Notes: generated by a model from the letters alone, not told the origin. Positions 36,172 to 48,383 are shown, counted from the first letter of the stretch. The stretch: 64,000 nucleotides of DNA from Tachypleus tridentatus (GCF_004210375.1 NC_134833.1:44386782-44450781); one strand, 5' to 3'. Program-made: numbers and translations.

Positions 36172-36620
36172 CCAGTGGAACATATCCTGTGATCCACTGG
36201 GTTATTCTTCTTTCAAGGATCAAGGCCAGTCTTATTTGGTGGCTCAACAGGGCTCTTAACACTGTGGGGATTCTTCTTCTTTCAACTCATGCTTTTTCAC
36301 CAGATGTGTTTTGGTGGGTTGGTGGCTATCCTCAATCTTTAGGAGATTTTGGATTGGTGATCCATCAAAAAATCTACATACAATATCAACCAGTTGGAAA
36401 TCTTGGCAGTTTGTTAGGCTCTCATGCATTTCTTTCCATTCTTGTGAGGGCAGGTTGTTAAGATTTATTCTGACAATGTAACTGTCATCAGTTATCTCTG
36501 AACAAGGGACAGGGACCTACAACATCACAGTCTTGGTTTGTCATGTTTCAGGTGTTATGAGTCTGGTTGCACACCTTTCATCTTGCCCCAGCCAAGTTCT
36601 TTCTATGGTGTGAGATTGTT
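36172..36620 (+). mobile_element. DIRS-like RT end / RNase H relic, plus strand
   Basis: The first frame gives ASLIWWLNRALNTVG and VFWWVGGYPQSLGDF, matching the RT-RNase H link (L-x-W-W and D-A-S-x-x-G-W-G region) of DIRS elements. A later frame gives VKIYSDNVTVISYL, the RNase H DN-TV-x-Y motif. Several stops intervene. It resumes right after the hAT insertion. Confidence 0.6.
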
Positions 36621-36765
36621 CTCATCTGGGTACACCCCATAGTGATAAATTTGTACAACTCATTGGAATGACAAACTTCCTTCCTTTAGGTGTTTGTCCT
36701 ACACCCCATAGCTCTGAGGGTAGATGCATGATGAAAAGAAAACCCACTTGTAGAGAAAAGTATAT

Positions 36766-36852
36766 ATGTAAAACGACTTGTATGGGTAGATAAAGCGTTA
36801 TGTAGAGGAGCAAACAACATTTTGACCTTCTTCGGTCATCGTCAGGTTTGTC
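36766..36852. repeat. Dispersed repeat fragment
   Basis: Contains GGAGCAAACAACATTTTGAC followed by CTTCTTCGGTCATCGTCAGG. A close variant of this sequence is familiar to me as the end of an invertebrate mobile repeat, but I cannot name the family with certainty. It separates the RNase H and recombinase relics. Confidence 0.4.
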
Positions 36853-36929
36853 TTTACATATATATTGCCAAATTCCATCATCACACATGCCTTTTGTTTG
36901 GTCCATTGCCAACTTTCAGGGACTCAATA

Positions 36930-37385
36930 TCTGTGTATCTTCCTTTTTATCTAATTCATATGTCCTTTGTCATTGTCTGTGTATCGGTGTCGCTAGTCTA
37001 CCTTTTGTCAGTGGCCCATTTGCCAGAGATTCTGTTTTTCCCATTTTTCAGTTTCTCATGTGTCCAGAGTCTTTACCTACTATTTGATCAAGGTTTGTCT
37101 TTCTCCACTGTTTCTAGTTATTGTGCTGCTCTGTTCTACACCTTTTTCTTCTCCTGTTTTCATAAATCCTTCTTCTTCTCTGGCATTTCTATTCTTTTCC
37201 ATTGATTTCATGTTGTTTGTCTGCCCTGTTTATTTAAACTTCTGAACTGGGATCTCTGTGTCATTTTTCATGCCCTAGCCTATTCTCCTTTTGAACCTGT
37301 TGCTTTGTGTTCTTTGTACCACCTTTCTCTTGAGACTTATTTCCTTGTGGTCATTGTCATTCTGATATTTATCCTATTAATTTTT
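36930..37385 (+). mobile_element. DIRS-like tyrosine recombinase relic, plus strand
   Basis: Two frames carry recognisable parts: LYLLFDQGLSFSTVSSYCAA (near 37070-37130), the family's F-L-L-Y-L...G-L-S-x-S-T-x-x-x-Y-R-S-A-L segment, then WDLCVIFHALAYSPFEPV at 37248 onward, the W-D-L-x-x-V-L-x-A-L-x-x-P-P-F-E-P segment. The catalytic end is missing. It completes the order RNase H then recombinase. Confidence 0.65.
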
Positions 37386-37825
37386 CCAGCACTCTTTACA
37401 TTTCAATCTTAAGTCCATATTAAACCTGTTTAACATATTGTAGTGCAAGCTATTGCACTACCAATGTGGTTAAGTTAGTCTTCATTGTTTGTTTTTGAGT
37501 AAATTTTGTATATGATTTTGATAATACTTAATACAATTAAAACATTACCTAAAGAAATTTGTAAAGGATATTGTAGAAGTAATTAATAACATCACCTAAA
37601 AATAATAAATTGAATTCATGTGAAAAATAATATTTGATAAAAATATTTGTAGAAATAAAGTAATTGTTTCTCACTCGTTGTAATGTTTTCGTAAGTGCTG
37701 TTTTTAGTGGTTAAGCATTCTTGTGCATCAGACTTATACATAAACTAAATTAAATTTTAAAGTTTTTTACCATTGTCAAGCAAACAGAGAACTGATGAAT
37801 AATATATTTTCTTTTTTTTATGTAG

Positions 37826-37955
37826 TTATTTGATCATATCCTGTTCTGTAGAAATCATTCGAGTTCATTTGTTCACAGCAATTCAACTGGTATGTCTGGT
37901 GGCATTGTGGGTAATCAAATCATAAAAACCAATTTCCATTGCTTTTCCTCTCGTG
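37826..37955 (+). pseudogene. SLC4 relic exon: late membrane helices
   Basis: Acceptor TTTTTTTATGTAG and donor CTCGTG|GTGAGA. The frame gives VHLFTAIQLVCLVALWVIKS, an almost perfect SLC4 segment, then a TAA where the family has a serine codon, then KPISIAFPLV. The stop is a single-base kind of change. Confidence 0.8.
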
Positions 37956-38052
37956 GTGAGATTAATCATTTTTATTTTTTCTTAACATTTGTATAATATT
38001 AACTGTTTATGTCTTAACAGATCTAAATTTATTTTTTTGTTTTCATTACTAG

Positions 38053-38240
38053 TTGGTGGTGTTGATTTTCATCAGAAAATTGTTGGATTTTATCTTCACT
38101 GAGTGAGAATTACAAATACTTGATGTATGCCAGGGTCTGCCAGAAAAAACTTGAAGAAGATAAGAGGAAGCTAGAAAATGAAGAAAAGCATGGATGTGAT
38201 AAATGTTCTGTTTGTGATGGAAAATGTATTAAATTAAGTA
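38053..38240 (+). pseudogene. SLC4 relic exon: last helix and start of C-tail
   Basis: Acceptor TTTTCATTACTAG. Reads LVVLIFIRKLLDFIFTE, then TGA, then ELQILD, as in the family's FT-x-x-E-L-x-x-L-D-D. The frame then slips: MPGSARKN and LEEDKRKLENEEK are found in two other frames. Right boundary uncertain. Confidence 0.72.
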
Positions 38241-38439
38241 TACATTTTCATTACACTACTGATTCTGTTATTTCTGCATAAGAAAGCCACAGAAACTTGA
38301 TGTGTTATTGATATGAAGAAAGCATACTTATTGCCTAATTTAACTGAGGCTCATATCCAGTTGTTGTAAGATAACTGGATTATTAACTCTTGCTTTTTCT
38401 TTGGTTTTTACAAATGAAGATTTGAGCAGCATTTCCCTT

Positions 38440-40015
38440 TTTCAACAGTTGGTAGAAAGAAACAAGATCAAACAAGATGAGCGTGTTAATTCTCAGCATG
38501 TTAAGAAATATTAAGAAAGTTTAAAAAATGTTAAGGATCCTGGGCCAGGTAATATTTTCCCAAGCATTTTGAAGGAGGTTAAAGATATGATAAATGAGTC
38601 ACTTGCTACTATTTTTTGTCCGTTTTTTGAATATTAAGCAGGTATCAGAGTGTTAAAAGTTAACTAATGTAACTTCTTCTTTCAAGAGAGGCGATCACAT
38701 TTGTTGCAGTAATTATAGACCCATTAATCCTACATCAGTTGTGGAAAAATCTGTAAAGTCTGATAAAAGATGCTTTGCAAAGCCATTTAATAAATTTTAG
38801 AAATTTATTAGACAGTCAGAATTGTTTCAGTAAAGGAAAAAAACAAACTTGCCTTACAAATCGTTTGACATTAATTGAAAACGTTACTGCTCATGTAGAT
38901 GAGGGTAAGAGTATAGATTTGCTGTATCTGGATTTTCAGAAAGCATTTGACAAGGTACCACATAAAATACTTGTAAAGAAAATTATCTCTACAGATGTTG
39001 GGAGATGTGTTAGTAAATTGGAGAAAAACAGTTGACTGGATGGAAGAAAGTTAGAGAGGGTTGTTATAAATGTACCTCAGTCAAAGTGGGTTAATGTTGT
39101 GAGTGGTGTGCTCCTTTTGATTTACATCAATGACATGAGTGAAGGAATGTTCAATAAATTACTTACATTTGCAGATAATATTAAGATCTTGTGTCTTGCT
39201 GCCTGTGAAGAGAAAGCTGCTAATGTAAAAAGTATTCAGATCATTTATTGAGTTGGACAAGTAAATGGTATATGAGTTTTAATTATAATAAATACAAAAA
39301 AAGGCATGTGGATTATCATAATTACAACTATAATTTGGATGGAAATAACCTTAACAGTGTTATCAAAAAAAAAAAAGGAATCTTGGTGTAATAGCTGATC
39401 AGTCTCTAAAGCTATCAAAGCAGTGTGCTGTTGTTAGTGATAGATCAAATAGCATTTTAGGTTGTATCTTCAGAAATATTGAATATAAGTGTAAAGAGTA
39501 TATAATTTTATTGTATAGGTCACTGGTTAGGCTATATTTGGAATATTCTATTAAATCTAGAGCTCCTTACCAGAGAAAAGGCATTGAATTTTTGGAAATG
39601 GTTCAGAGAAGGGTTACAAGAATGGTACCTGGGATGAAGGGGTTGTTAGATAAGGAGACTGAAATCTCTCAAATTGTTTTCTTTTGAAAAAAGAAGAGTT
39701 TGGAAGATATCTGACTGAGATGTTTTAGATTGTAAATGGAACTGATGATGTTGATGTATCATCCTTTTTTCATATTTAACAGTGATAGTAGTGAGACTAG
39801 AGCACATAAACATAAATTTTGGTGTTAAATGAGTCATCTTAGCTCAGAAAGTTTTGCTATTTTTCTACTAGGATTGTTGACTTTTGCAATGGGTTGCCTT
39901 TGAATGTTATGGGGTCAGTAAATCTAAGTGAATTTAAGAAAAAGCTTGATAGGTGTCTGAATGATAAGAGGATGGCTGTAAGATTATTTTGTAAATTTAT
40001 TTATTTTTTTGGTTT
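38440..40015 (+). mobile_element. Non-LTR retrotransposon (CR1/Jockey-like) RT relic
   Basis: Broken RT. DPGPGNIFPSILKEVKDM stands for the P-G-x-D-G-I-x-x-x-L-K-E block. The 38775-39035 frame has YLDFQKAFDKVPHKIL, the classic RT motif. Later frames show NLGVIADQSLKLSKQC and SILGCIFRNIEYK, then VQRRVTRMVPGM, the usual C-terminal parts. A T-rich tail follows at about 39990. It lies in an intron of the SLC4 relic. Confidence 0.8.
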
Positions 40016-40019
40016 AGTT

Positions 40020-41630
40020 TAGAAGATGGAACAGCCAAAATGGACCAATAGATCCATGCTATCCCAAAATTTTATGTTAACGACATGCATCCAATTTATG
40101 ATTATTCTTATTTTGCTATTTTTCATTCATTTACCTTTATTCCAGTAAACCAAAAACACAATTCATTAGCCATTTTTATTTTAGTTTTCAGTTAGCCATT
40201 TGATTGCAATCAGACTTGATGTATGACTCAAATGTAATGACTGGCATGCAGTTATTTACTTTTTTCTTATTATATTAATTATGAAAAGGATATTGAAACT
40301 TATTCATGTTGCTCTTTTTAGTAAATAATACTGTGAATTGTTAGGCTCTGCGTAACTTTTAATATCTGTTAAAATGTCTTACTTAAAGTACTATAGCAAA
40401 ATAAATCTTTTATCCCGAAACATATTAAAACTTGAACTATGTTATCATAACACTGCTTGCTTAGTTATTTCCTCACTGTTTGTTCTTCAGGATACAATCA
40501 CAGAGAAGGTAGGACTGACTTTCTCTTTGAGCTGACCTCTAAGAAACTGGAGTTTATTCAACACTTTTCGTTATGCTAGTCAATAATATATTTTATGCAT
40601 GTTTTCTAACCACTTAATGGTTTCTTTTTATGTTCTTCTGTTGAAATCTTTTCATACATATCTTTGTTTCATATAATGTTAAAAATTGTTTTCTTTATCA
40701 CAGTATTTACATTTTTATTTTAATACCGTAACTCTTAATATTATGTTTAATATTTTAATGTATTTTTGTTTTTCATTACAAAAGTGTTTAATATTTAAAA
40801 GAGTTTTTAAATTCCCCACGTTTTAATTTTTCTTTTCTGAAGGTATTTTGTTTATTGTAGATATTTTCTCGTGTTAAATGTTATCCAGGTCTTAAACTTT
40901 TATTAAAGTCGTTATTGACAACACATTATAGTAAACAAAAATTATTTACTTCAGCACACTATGAATGAAACTAATTTTGCTCAGACACTTCATTGAAATA
41001 TTTCAATGTGGTTGTCTTCCACAGAAATATTATTTACTAAAGAGCTATTCTTATGTTTTAGAAATCACAAGATGTATTTCATGTTTGTGTTTGGAAGCAA
41101 TTCATAAGGTTTCTCCTATTTGTGATTTACAAGAAATTCTGTATTTCTATCTTCTTTTTAGTCACCAGTTTCATGTACTGTCATACTGTAATTACCAAAT
41201 TTCATTTTCTGTCAGATTTTATATAAGATCTAAAACCTATTTTTGTCATTTATTTATTTAGATAAAACATAGGATAGTTGTGGCTGATATTAGTTTAAGG
41301 AACATTTAGGAAGTTTATTTTATAATATATAATAGTAGCATTTAAGAAGTGCATATTTCCAGTTTATTAAAGTATGGTTATATGTAAAGGTGTTTGCATG
41401 TTATCCTAAGCTTACATTAGATGAATACTTAGGACGACCTTAGTAATTTCTGAGGTTCTTAACTTTTGTATCAAAAAATATTATTGTATATATTCTAAGA
41501 ATGATGTTTGAAATATTGTATGAAACTTGTCACTATGTGTATTATGGTAGTGATATAGTGGATGATGCATTGAATTATGTATAAAGTGGATGTATTTTGG
41601 GAGTGCTGATGATTACATTATACAAATCTG
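40020..41630. other. AT-rich intronic stretch, no gene seen
   Basis: The 98-codon frame at 40965 has no recognisable motif or splice support. Nothing else found. Confidence 0.4.
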
Positions 41631-41634
41631 ACTA

Positions 41635-42115
41635 CTGAATCTATTCTGAAAGTTGTCAGGTTGATTATGTGATGCATGAAGCTGAAAGTTATATTGAGTA
41701 TGTGATACATGAAGATGATTACTGAATCTATCCTGAAGGTTATGTTGAGTACTTGTTTTTATGTTTTACCTCTTCACTTCTTAATTATAAGGATACTGAG
41801 ATGCTGGTTTTATGCAAATACATGCATCGTCAGTTTAGCGATATATATATATATATTTTTTTTTTTCTTTGTTTAAAATGGTGTGATAGAATTGGTAGTT
41901 TTAGACTGAGTTCTTTACCCAGATGGCAACAATGTTAACTAAATTTTCAGTTGTCATTCTCTTCCAAAATGTATTGGAAGAGAATGACAACTGAACATTT
42001 AGTTAACTGAAACCATTAGCTGAAAGTTATGTCTAGGATTGTACATAAAGCTTATTACTGAATCTTTCTTGAGAGTTATATTGTGGATGACACATTTCTG
42101 AATATAGCCTAAGAA
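41635..42115. repeat. Degenerate local repeats
   Basis: Variants of ATTACTGAATCTATCCTGAAAG and GAAGCTGAAAGTTATATTGAG recur at about 41625, 41680, 41720 and 42050, around the hairpin at 41934-42007. Too decayed to define a period. Confidence 0.4.
41934..42007. repeat. 34-bp near-perfect inverted repeat with 6-base loop
   Basis: The left arm 41934-41967 starts GTTAACTAAATTTTCAGTTG. The right arm 41974-42007 is its reverse complement with one mismatch. The spacer is AATGTA. On either strand it would fold into one long stem. Confidence 0.9.
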
Positions 42116-42731
42116 ATAATGTCATGAATAGTGTGTTAAGCTTAGTATTTTTTGTGTCCTGGAAGTGACTTTATCTGATGTGGGTGAAACTTATTTTCAG
42201 ATGTATCATAGAGTTTATAACATAGTTTAATCATATTGTAATAAATGGCACCACTGTGTTGTGTTATACATATTTGGCAATAAAAGCTGAACTTTACAAA
42301 ATGAGAGACAGGTGATTGTGTACAAGTTTTGTTCGTTATACAATGAATCTAACTAATATTCAGTTAGACATCTTGCTGTTTATTCTCTGATGTTTTTTAA
42401 AACTTTGATTTGTTTATAGCATAACATTTTATCTATGATTTGAAGTACAAGAAATGAACAAGTTTTAATATGTACATTTTTTATGTGTCATTATTACCGA
42501 ACAGTTATTTTGATTGATAGATACTAAATAATTTAATCACAGGTTCATTATGGTAGTAGCTAGTGAGTTAGATCTTTTAAGTCAATGTCGTTTGGAGCTT
42601 TGGAAAGTATTCTGATATTAACAAAATTTAATCTATTTTAGTTTTTTGTTTTGCTTTAAATATTAGTGAGTTCAAATGTGATGAATGTTTCATCATAAGA
42701 ATACTAACTTTAGTGTTCTCAATCTTTACAG

Positions 42732-43058
42732 GTAGGAGTAATACCTCCTAAAGCCAACTCAGAAAATGTTGCTATTCCTCTAGCAAATGTCAACATACTT
42801 AAGATACCTTTTACTAAATTCAAAGAAGAAAATGAGCAGCTGAACTCAGACCAATCTAATATTAACATCTCAGGATAGCTAAACAAAACAGAGTTATGGC
42901 AGAGTTTGCAACAGAAAGAGCACAGCACCCCCCAAAATTCAGCAAAAAGATACTCCTTTAAATTTGACGATTCCAAGCAGATAATTAAAGACCTAGTGAT
43001 GCGTTACAGTGTGATGAAGGCGTTGCAGTCTTCTGTATTATTTGTTAAAATTCCTCAG
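42732..43058 (+). pseudogene. SLC4 relic exon: cytoplasmic C-tail
   Basis: Acceptor CTTTACAG. ENVAIPLANVNILKIP corresponds to the tail's G-x-x-x-x-I-P-L-A-N-G-N-I-M-K-I-P stretch. NINIS, then TAG, then LNKTELWQSL corresponds to the I-S-E-E-x-N-K-x-x-W-K segment, so the stop sits where the family has acidic codons. The frame continues open (FKFDDSKQIIKDLVMRYSVM) to a weak donor at 43058; that last part I cannot match. Confidence 0.65.
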
Positions 43059-43982
43059 GTTTTATATATTTTATTCTTATTATCAAAAGTATAGGATTGA
43101 AAACATTCACTATCATTTGCATGGTATGCTGATCTAATATCTGTTAAAAAACTAAATTGGTAGTGGAAATCAATAACAGTGGAATTTCATTAGGTTTATG
43201 TTATTTTGATCTTGCGTAAGATTCTGCTAAGAAACTCAAGGTCACGCAAGCTCATAATTAAACTGCTTCTTTTCAAATTGTGTTCGGCGTGAGTTTTATT
43301 GGTATCTTGGCCTTCAGTTCATTAAAAGATGCCCATTTTGTAACTCTAATTGTAAAATGTTTAAACAAGTGCATTTCTAATGATCATGTGTCACTTTCAA
43401 CCTTGACCTCTCCACTTCTTTTGCTTCCAGTGTCTGTGATGGTATTAAATGTTTTTTTATTGGATTCACAGACAGAATTCCTATTTCTGATATCTAAACA
43501 CAGAAATAAATTAAAACTTTAAGCATCTCATATTTACAGCATATTTATGTATAGATTTATCATATTTAGTTGATTAAAAATGATTTTAACGAGAATGGAT
43601 TTTGACTTCCATAAGATTTTTTTTCACATGAAAGAACTTGATTTATGTTTTCCTTCCTTTCATTTTTCTGCATGTTCTTCACACCTATAACTGGATTTTG
43701 AAAATATAAGTTAATTTGGTTTTACACAGTTTTGTGTGTGTGAAAGTTGGTAGAATAATATAGCCAAAGAATGTATAGTTACAAGGTTTGATTCCAAAAC
43801 ATCTTAGTCAAAAAAAGTGTAGTTACAAGGAAGTTTAATTTTGAAACACCTTATTTAGATAGAAGGAAATATGGTTGTAGTTTTTTTTGCACTTTTATGG
43901 GTTGTTATATTTTATGATAATTCATATTACTTAAAAGTTATTGTTGTCTTTTGTAAAATGCACTCATCTTTTCTTTATATAG

Positions 43983-44201
43983 ATTGAAAACACAAGGCAA
44001 TTAAAATGGTTCAATAAATGATGATGAATGAAAGCGACTTTCAAACATGTCTGAAGATGAAGAGGAGGATGACTCTGGAATAAGAATCAGAGTACAATAA
44101 ACAAAGTAACTTTCAAGAGTCCATCAAAACAAGATTTTCCAGATGACACCACTGTGGAAGAACAGATAGTGAGACTAGTGTCTGACTGCACTGACCTCTA
44201 G
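43983..44201 (+). pseudogene. Probable SLC4 relic final exon
   Basis: After an acceptor (TTATATAG) one frame gives NMSEDEEEDDSGIRIRV, like the acidic end of invertebrate Na+-driven SLC4 tails. A shifted frame gives INKVTFKSPSKQDFPDDTTV and LVSDCTDL ending in TAG. Frame break and early stops as in the other segments. Family assignment rests on position and composition. Confidence 0.45.
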
Positions 44202-44204
44202 TCC

Positions 44205-45200
44205 TAAATCTAATAGTCTGAACTGATGCTGGGTGTGTAAGTGTCTGAGAAATGAGATGTCAGCTTGATTCATTACCAGTGTCGCTCAAACCATTCTTAT
44301 GATTGATTCGCACTGTTGCTTTAGAGGTTTAGCTCAACAAGTTATTCTGACTTGCACAGACTCCAGTACCACTTAGAAAGAGCAGTTTTACCAACATCGA
44401 ATCAACTGATACCCCTCGGAACCTCACCCTTATGTTTGTATGATGGGCTAAAATAATGTGAAAATTATTGCATTGAATAATTTGTTGTGACTTTTCTTTA
44501 AGCCAAAGGTCACCCACTGTGTGTTGAGCTTCCTAATGATAGTCATTTTCACTTTTCACTTGACTGTTTGAAATCTAATTGTAAGAATTAGTTTGGTTTA
44601 TTATGAACATTTCAGGTGTTACGTTTAAAAAAAAAGAAAAACATTTAGATTAAACTCTCATAATTAGGAGAAATTTAAAATTTAACTTAACCTGAAGTGT
44701 CACCATAGTTAAAATAGATTATTCTAACACAGTCTTAACTCTTATCAGTACAAATATTTTTTCTCCTTTAAACCATTTGTATATCTTACAAACCAGATAG
44801 TTATAAGTTATCATGTTCTCTTTTCCAAAATGTCCCTTACCTAGATCATCAACAATAGACATTATTACACACCTTTTGTCACAAGAAGTAATAGTTTTAA
44901 TTGTAGCGGTAAGAGACATCCTTGCACATAACTTGGAAAGTAAAAGGTTTTAAATTTATAAATGATACATACAGCATATTTATCAGCAACACAGCACACC
45001 ATCAAAGTGAACATACAGCCGACATTAAAATCAAACATTAACTTAACAATGAAATGGTCAGTTTTACAAAAAAAAAGGAAAATATTAAATCAAAGCAATA
45101 CATTGTAAGATACCTTTAAATCCTTATTTTAATATATAATAAACGTACAGGTACAAGTACTAGACTTCTACATTGATTTATGGAAATACTGTCATTAAAG
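44205..45200. other. Intronic stretch, no gene seen
   Basis: Only short unsupported frames on both strands. Confidence 0.4.
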
Positions 45201-45209
45201 TTTTACAAT

Positions 45210-45450
45210 ATGTCCTCCTTGATCATAAAGTTTGTCTACAACAATATCATGGAAGTCTATGTTAGTGAATTTTGAGGCATTGTTTACCTGATATTTTTGT
45301 GCTCTCCTCAAAGATGAAGAAACAGTAATAGTAAAGTCTACCTAGATTAACAATTCTTCTATCCTTTCTGTGACTTGGAGCATCTACAGAAATGTGAATG
45401 ATACTGGCCTCAGGAACTCCTTCACTGCTTTTGCATTTTTACTTGAGAAC
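45210..45450 (-). pseudogene. Unidentified open stretches
   Basis: On the minus strand two overlapping frames look less random than their surroundings: VPEASIIHISVDAPSHRKDR and, in another frame, ASKFTNIDFHDIVVDKLYDQ ending in TAA. They may be two frames of one decayed gene. No family recognised. Confidence 0.25.
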
Positions 45451-45719
45451 CCTGTATAAAATATTATTGAATATCATGGAATATGAGCTAAATTACAGGG
45501 TTTTGTTCAATATCATAATAAATGTCTGAGAATGAAGAATAATCCTAATAACCTTGCAGTGTGCTGACCGACAATGTTTCCACAGCGACAATTGTTCGGC
45601 CCAATTTATTTGTTAATGAAATTGCTCCCAGAAATATATAAAAGAAGAAGAATCATTGCAAACAGCAGGTGAATATAAAGTTCTACCAAAAATAAAGCTA
45701 CATGAAACCTTTCTGCACT

Positions 45720-46082
45720 TCACGATGTGTACGTAAATTAACACTGAAGAGTAGTTCATCTTCAGAACTGACTTCATGCAGAGTCATGGGCATGAAGTTA
45801 TAGTAGCTTCAAATAATTTCACACCACATGACCAGGAAATATCCATGTACTACATGACAATTACTGCATGAGAGTTTGAACCTTTGGCAACAACATGGAA
45901 GGTGGTTACTGTATTGCCAAAAAAGTGAAAAATCCATACCAGGAGTTATTAGCAATAAATCTTCATCTACTCACTGGGATGTTGTAAAACCAAAGACTAT
46001 GGAAGGTCCTGAGAAATTAATGGTTAGAAAAGCTTTCATGGATGTGAAAAAAAGGACAAGACTTTATACTTTGAACAATTAA
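45720..46082 (+). pseudogene. Unidentified decayed coding-like stretch
   Basis: One frame reads MQSHGHEVIVASNNFTPHDQ and continues to a TGA. The 68-codon frame at 45876-46082 reads SIPGVISNKSSSTHWDVVKP and TMEGPEKLMVRKAFMDVKKR. The composition looks protein-like across the two frames. No family recognised. Confidence 0.25.
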
Positions 46083-46089
46083 ATAACAA

Positions 46090-48135
46090 AGCAATCAAAT
46101 AATAGATTGCTGTTTATACTAATAAGTATGAATTCCATTAGGATGACATAGTGCTGTTGAACAGTAAGTAAGTTTGTGGAAGAAGGTCTAGAACACTAAA
46201 TTTTTTCAAGAAAATTTAATGAAACTGCAAAGTATCTAGAAATAAGACTAGATCATAAATAAAAGAATCAATGTTTTGCATTTACTGAATAGTGAATGAG
46301 TACTAAGTCAATACAGCATTGGTCAGTTTAGACCAATGAAGTGTACAGTTTTGCAAATTATTTGGATCAGTGTCAATTTCCTACACATACAGTAACTCAA
46401 TCAGTTAGCCATTAAATTCTACAACATTGCTTTTTACATTAGTTGTGGTATTTCCCATTTGAGTACCATTCGTGAAATTACTTAGCTTACAATTTACAAA
46501 AGTTTACAAGTGAAAGCAGCTTGCAGAAATGTTAAGGAAGAAATAAACTAATTTAATATCATTATGGATTGGATTTTAAGTTAATTTCTTCAAATAATTT
46601 AAAAGAACCTATCTAATAAATAAAAAATGATAGAACAATATAAGGCTAGAGATATGTCAAATCACAATTTGGTCAATTCAAAATACTAATTTTTTGCCCA
46701 TTTTGCAATGAAATGTCACAGTGTACAAAATAGTGACTATTTTTGTACCCGTGATAATCTTATTCTTCTATACTTTAAACGAGTGTGGTGACATGCAGTT
46801 AAGTTTCTTGCCTCTTTGTATAGTGATAAAACATCTAAAGTATCCATATGTTTGGTAACATAAATTTAGTTGTGTACACTCTGTTTACTACTATATAATT
46901 TATCAGCCTAATACAGTTGAGTCATGTAAAATATAAAGACAAGAACTAAGCATACATAACTTGTGTTAACCTGTACATAATGGTAATCTTAATAGTCAGT
47001 GTTATATTTAGTACTTTTCTGACTTATAATCAATGTTTACTTTCATCAATAAAAATTCAGTATTTTCAGTAGTCTTGTGAAAATTTGTACAGAAACACAA
47101 AACTTTATATTTTCAGCTTGCTACAGGTTTCAAACTATATGTTACATAACTTGAATGTACAATATATTTTCTTGTAAAATAGTTTTTTGATTTAAAAAGT
47201 AACTTATTCTAAGTTATTGTACTTGAAGCTCTTCAACAGGTTCCTCCTATTCTATTAATATTTTCTGCCACTATAAAAGTTTTGAAAACAAAGTTGAAAG
47301 TGAATTTTATATGTTAATTCTAACTATTCCAACAGTTTTAACCAAATAAAAAAAAATCAGATTAATAATTTGTCATTTTCTGAAATGTATTTAGTATAAT
47401 TCATGAAGAAAAATGAAAAAAAACTTTGCATTCTGAATGCTGTATTGTTGTGAACAGTTTCATCTGCAATCAGTGCATTTGTCAATGATTTAATATAAAT
47501 TTTCTTCACATTCCAAAGAAGAAGAACTTTATTTTTGCTAAAAAACCTACTACCCCTTGAAGATATATTATTCACTTCTTTATTTTCAAATCCTTTCCTT
47601 AATTTTTGCATAGACCATGGATGAAACCTTATTATAAGGCCACATCGAGTGGTTTAATCATTTATTAATGAAACACAGCTTTGAAAACAGTTATAAAGAA
47701 AGTTTACATAGGACTGTAAACAGCAAGAAGTAGTAAATATACAGGTTTAGGAGCTGTTTCATATTTTCTGTAAACTTTTTCTCAACCCTATTTGTTTGTG
47801 AATCCTGAAAGTATTTCTACTTGAAAGCTACAGAAATTTTATTCAGTGAGAAGATATAACTTAGATAAAGTAAACTTTGAGACAGTTCAAAGACAAATTA
47901 ATTGGGTATAAAAGAATTTAATTCAAGCTCAAGTTTAATACATTAACAAATGACAAAACCTTCTCCAAATATTATATAATGAGGTACAAATAGTTTATCT
48001 AGACACAAGTATATATATATATAATAAAATAGTATGACAAAAAACAAACACAACTGGAGATTGCTTAAGGCTTAATAAAGGTATCTTGTTGATCTTTGGT
48101 CTTTTGTTTAAATTTACAGTTTTTACTTTTTAGTA
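46090..48135. other. AT-rich intronic stretch, no gene seen
   Basis: The 84-codon minus frame at 47357-47611 has no supporting feature. A short (AT)n run lies near 48010. Confidence 0.4.
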
Positions 48136-48140
48136 ATTTG

Positions 48141-48383
48141 GTTTGTTTTGAATTTTGTTCAAAACCACATGAAGGCTATATCTGTGCTAGCCATTCCTAA
48201 TTTAAAAATAAAGACTAAAGGAAAGGCAGCTAGTCATCACCACTTACTTCTAACTCTTGGGCTACTCTTTTACCAACAAATAGTGGAATTGACCATAAAA
48301 TTATAAGTCCCAAATGGCTGAAAATGCAGATTTGAACCTGCAACCTTCAGACTGCAAGTCAAGCACTCTAACTGTGCTGGGCT
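48141..48383 (-). repeat. Near full-length tRNA-derived SINE
   Basis: On the minus strand it begins AGCCCAGCACAGTTAGAGTG and has a B-box-like GGTTCAAATCT about 50 bases in, the layout of a tRNA head. Then comes a body containing the complement of CAACTCTTGGGCTACTCTTT, and a tail at GTTTGTTTTGAATTTTG. Same family as 1844-2177. The head is too decayed to be a tRNA gene. Confidence 0.75.

Larger units (their letters stand above)
28084..44201 (+). pseudogene. 5'-truncated unprocessed SLC4-type bicarbonate transporter pseudogene
   Basis: Seven plus-strand segments, most with splice signals, match successive parts of the membrane domain and C-terminal tail of the SLC4 Na+-driven bicarbonate transporter family (28.1, 29.5, 30.3, 37.8, 38.05, 42.7 and 44.0 kb). 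Introns are kept, so it is not a retrocopy. The cytoplasmic N-domain and first membrane helices are absent to the left, and middle exons (the region around the family's FMDQQIT segment) were not found. In-frame stops and one-base indels break at least five segments. It lies antisense inside the minus-strand gene's intron. Intact family members carry bicarbonate with sodium across the plasma membrane; this copy cannot. Confidence 0.75.

Noticed and set aside
36822-37205. 127-codon plus frame as a gene
   Set aside because: It contains the DIRS recombinase segment LYLLFDQGLSFSTVSSY and is followed by its continuation in another frame.
28084-44201. Functional SLC4 gene
   Set aside because: The 5' half and middle exons are missing, and stops or shifts occur in most segments. 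A live gene would need all of these to be errors.
48141-48383. A tRNA gene on the minus strand
   Set aside because: Only a decayed A/B-box-like head is present and the body matches another SINE copy. No foldable tRNA cloverleaf was evident.
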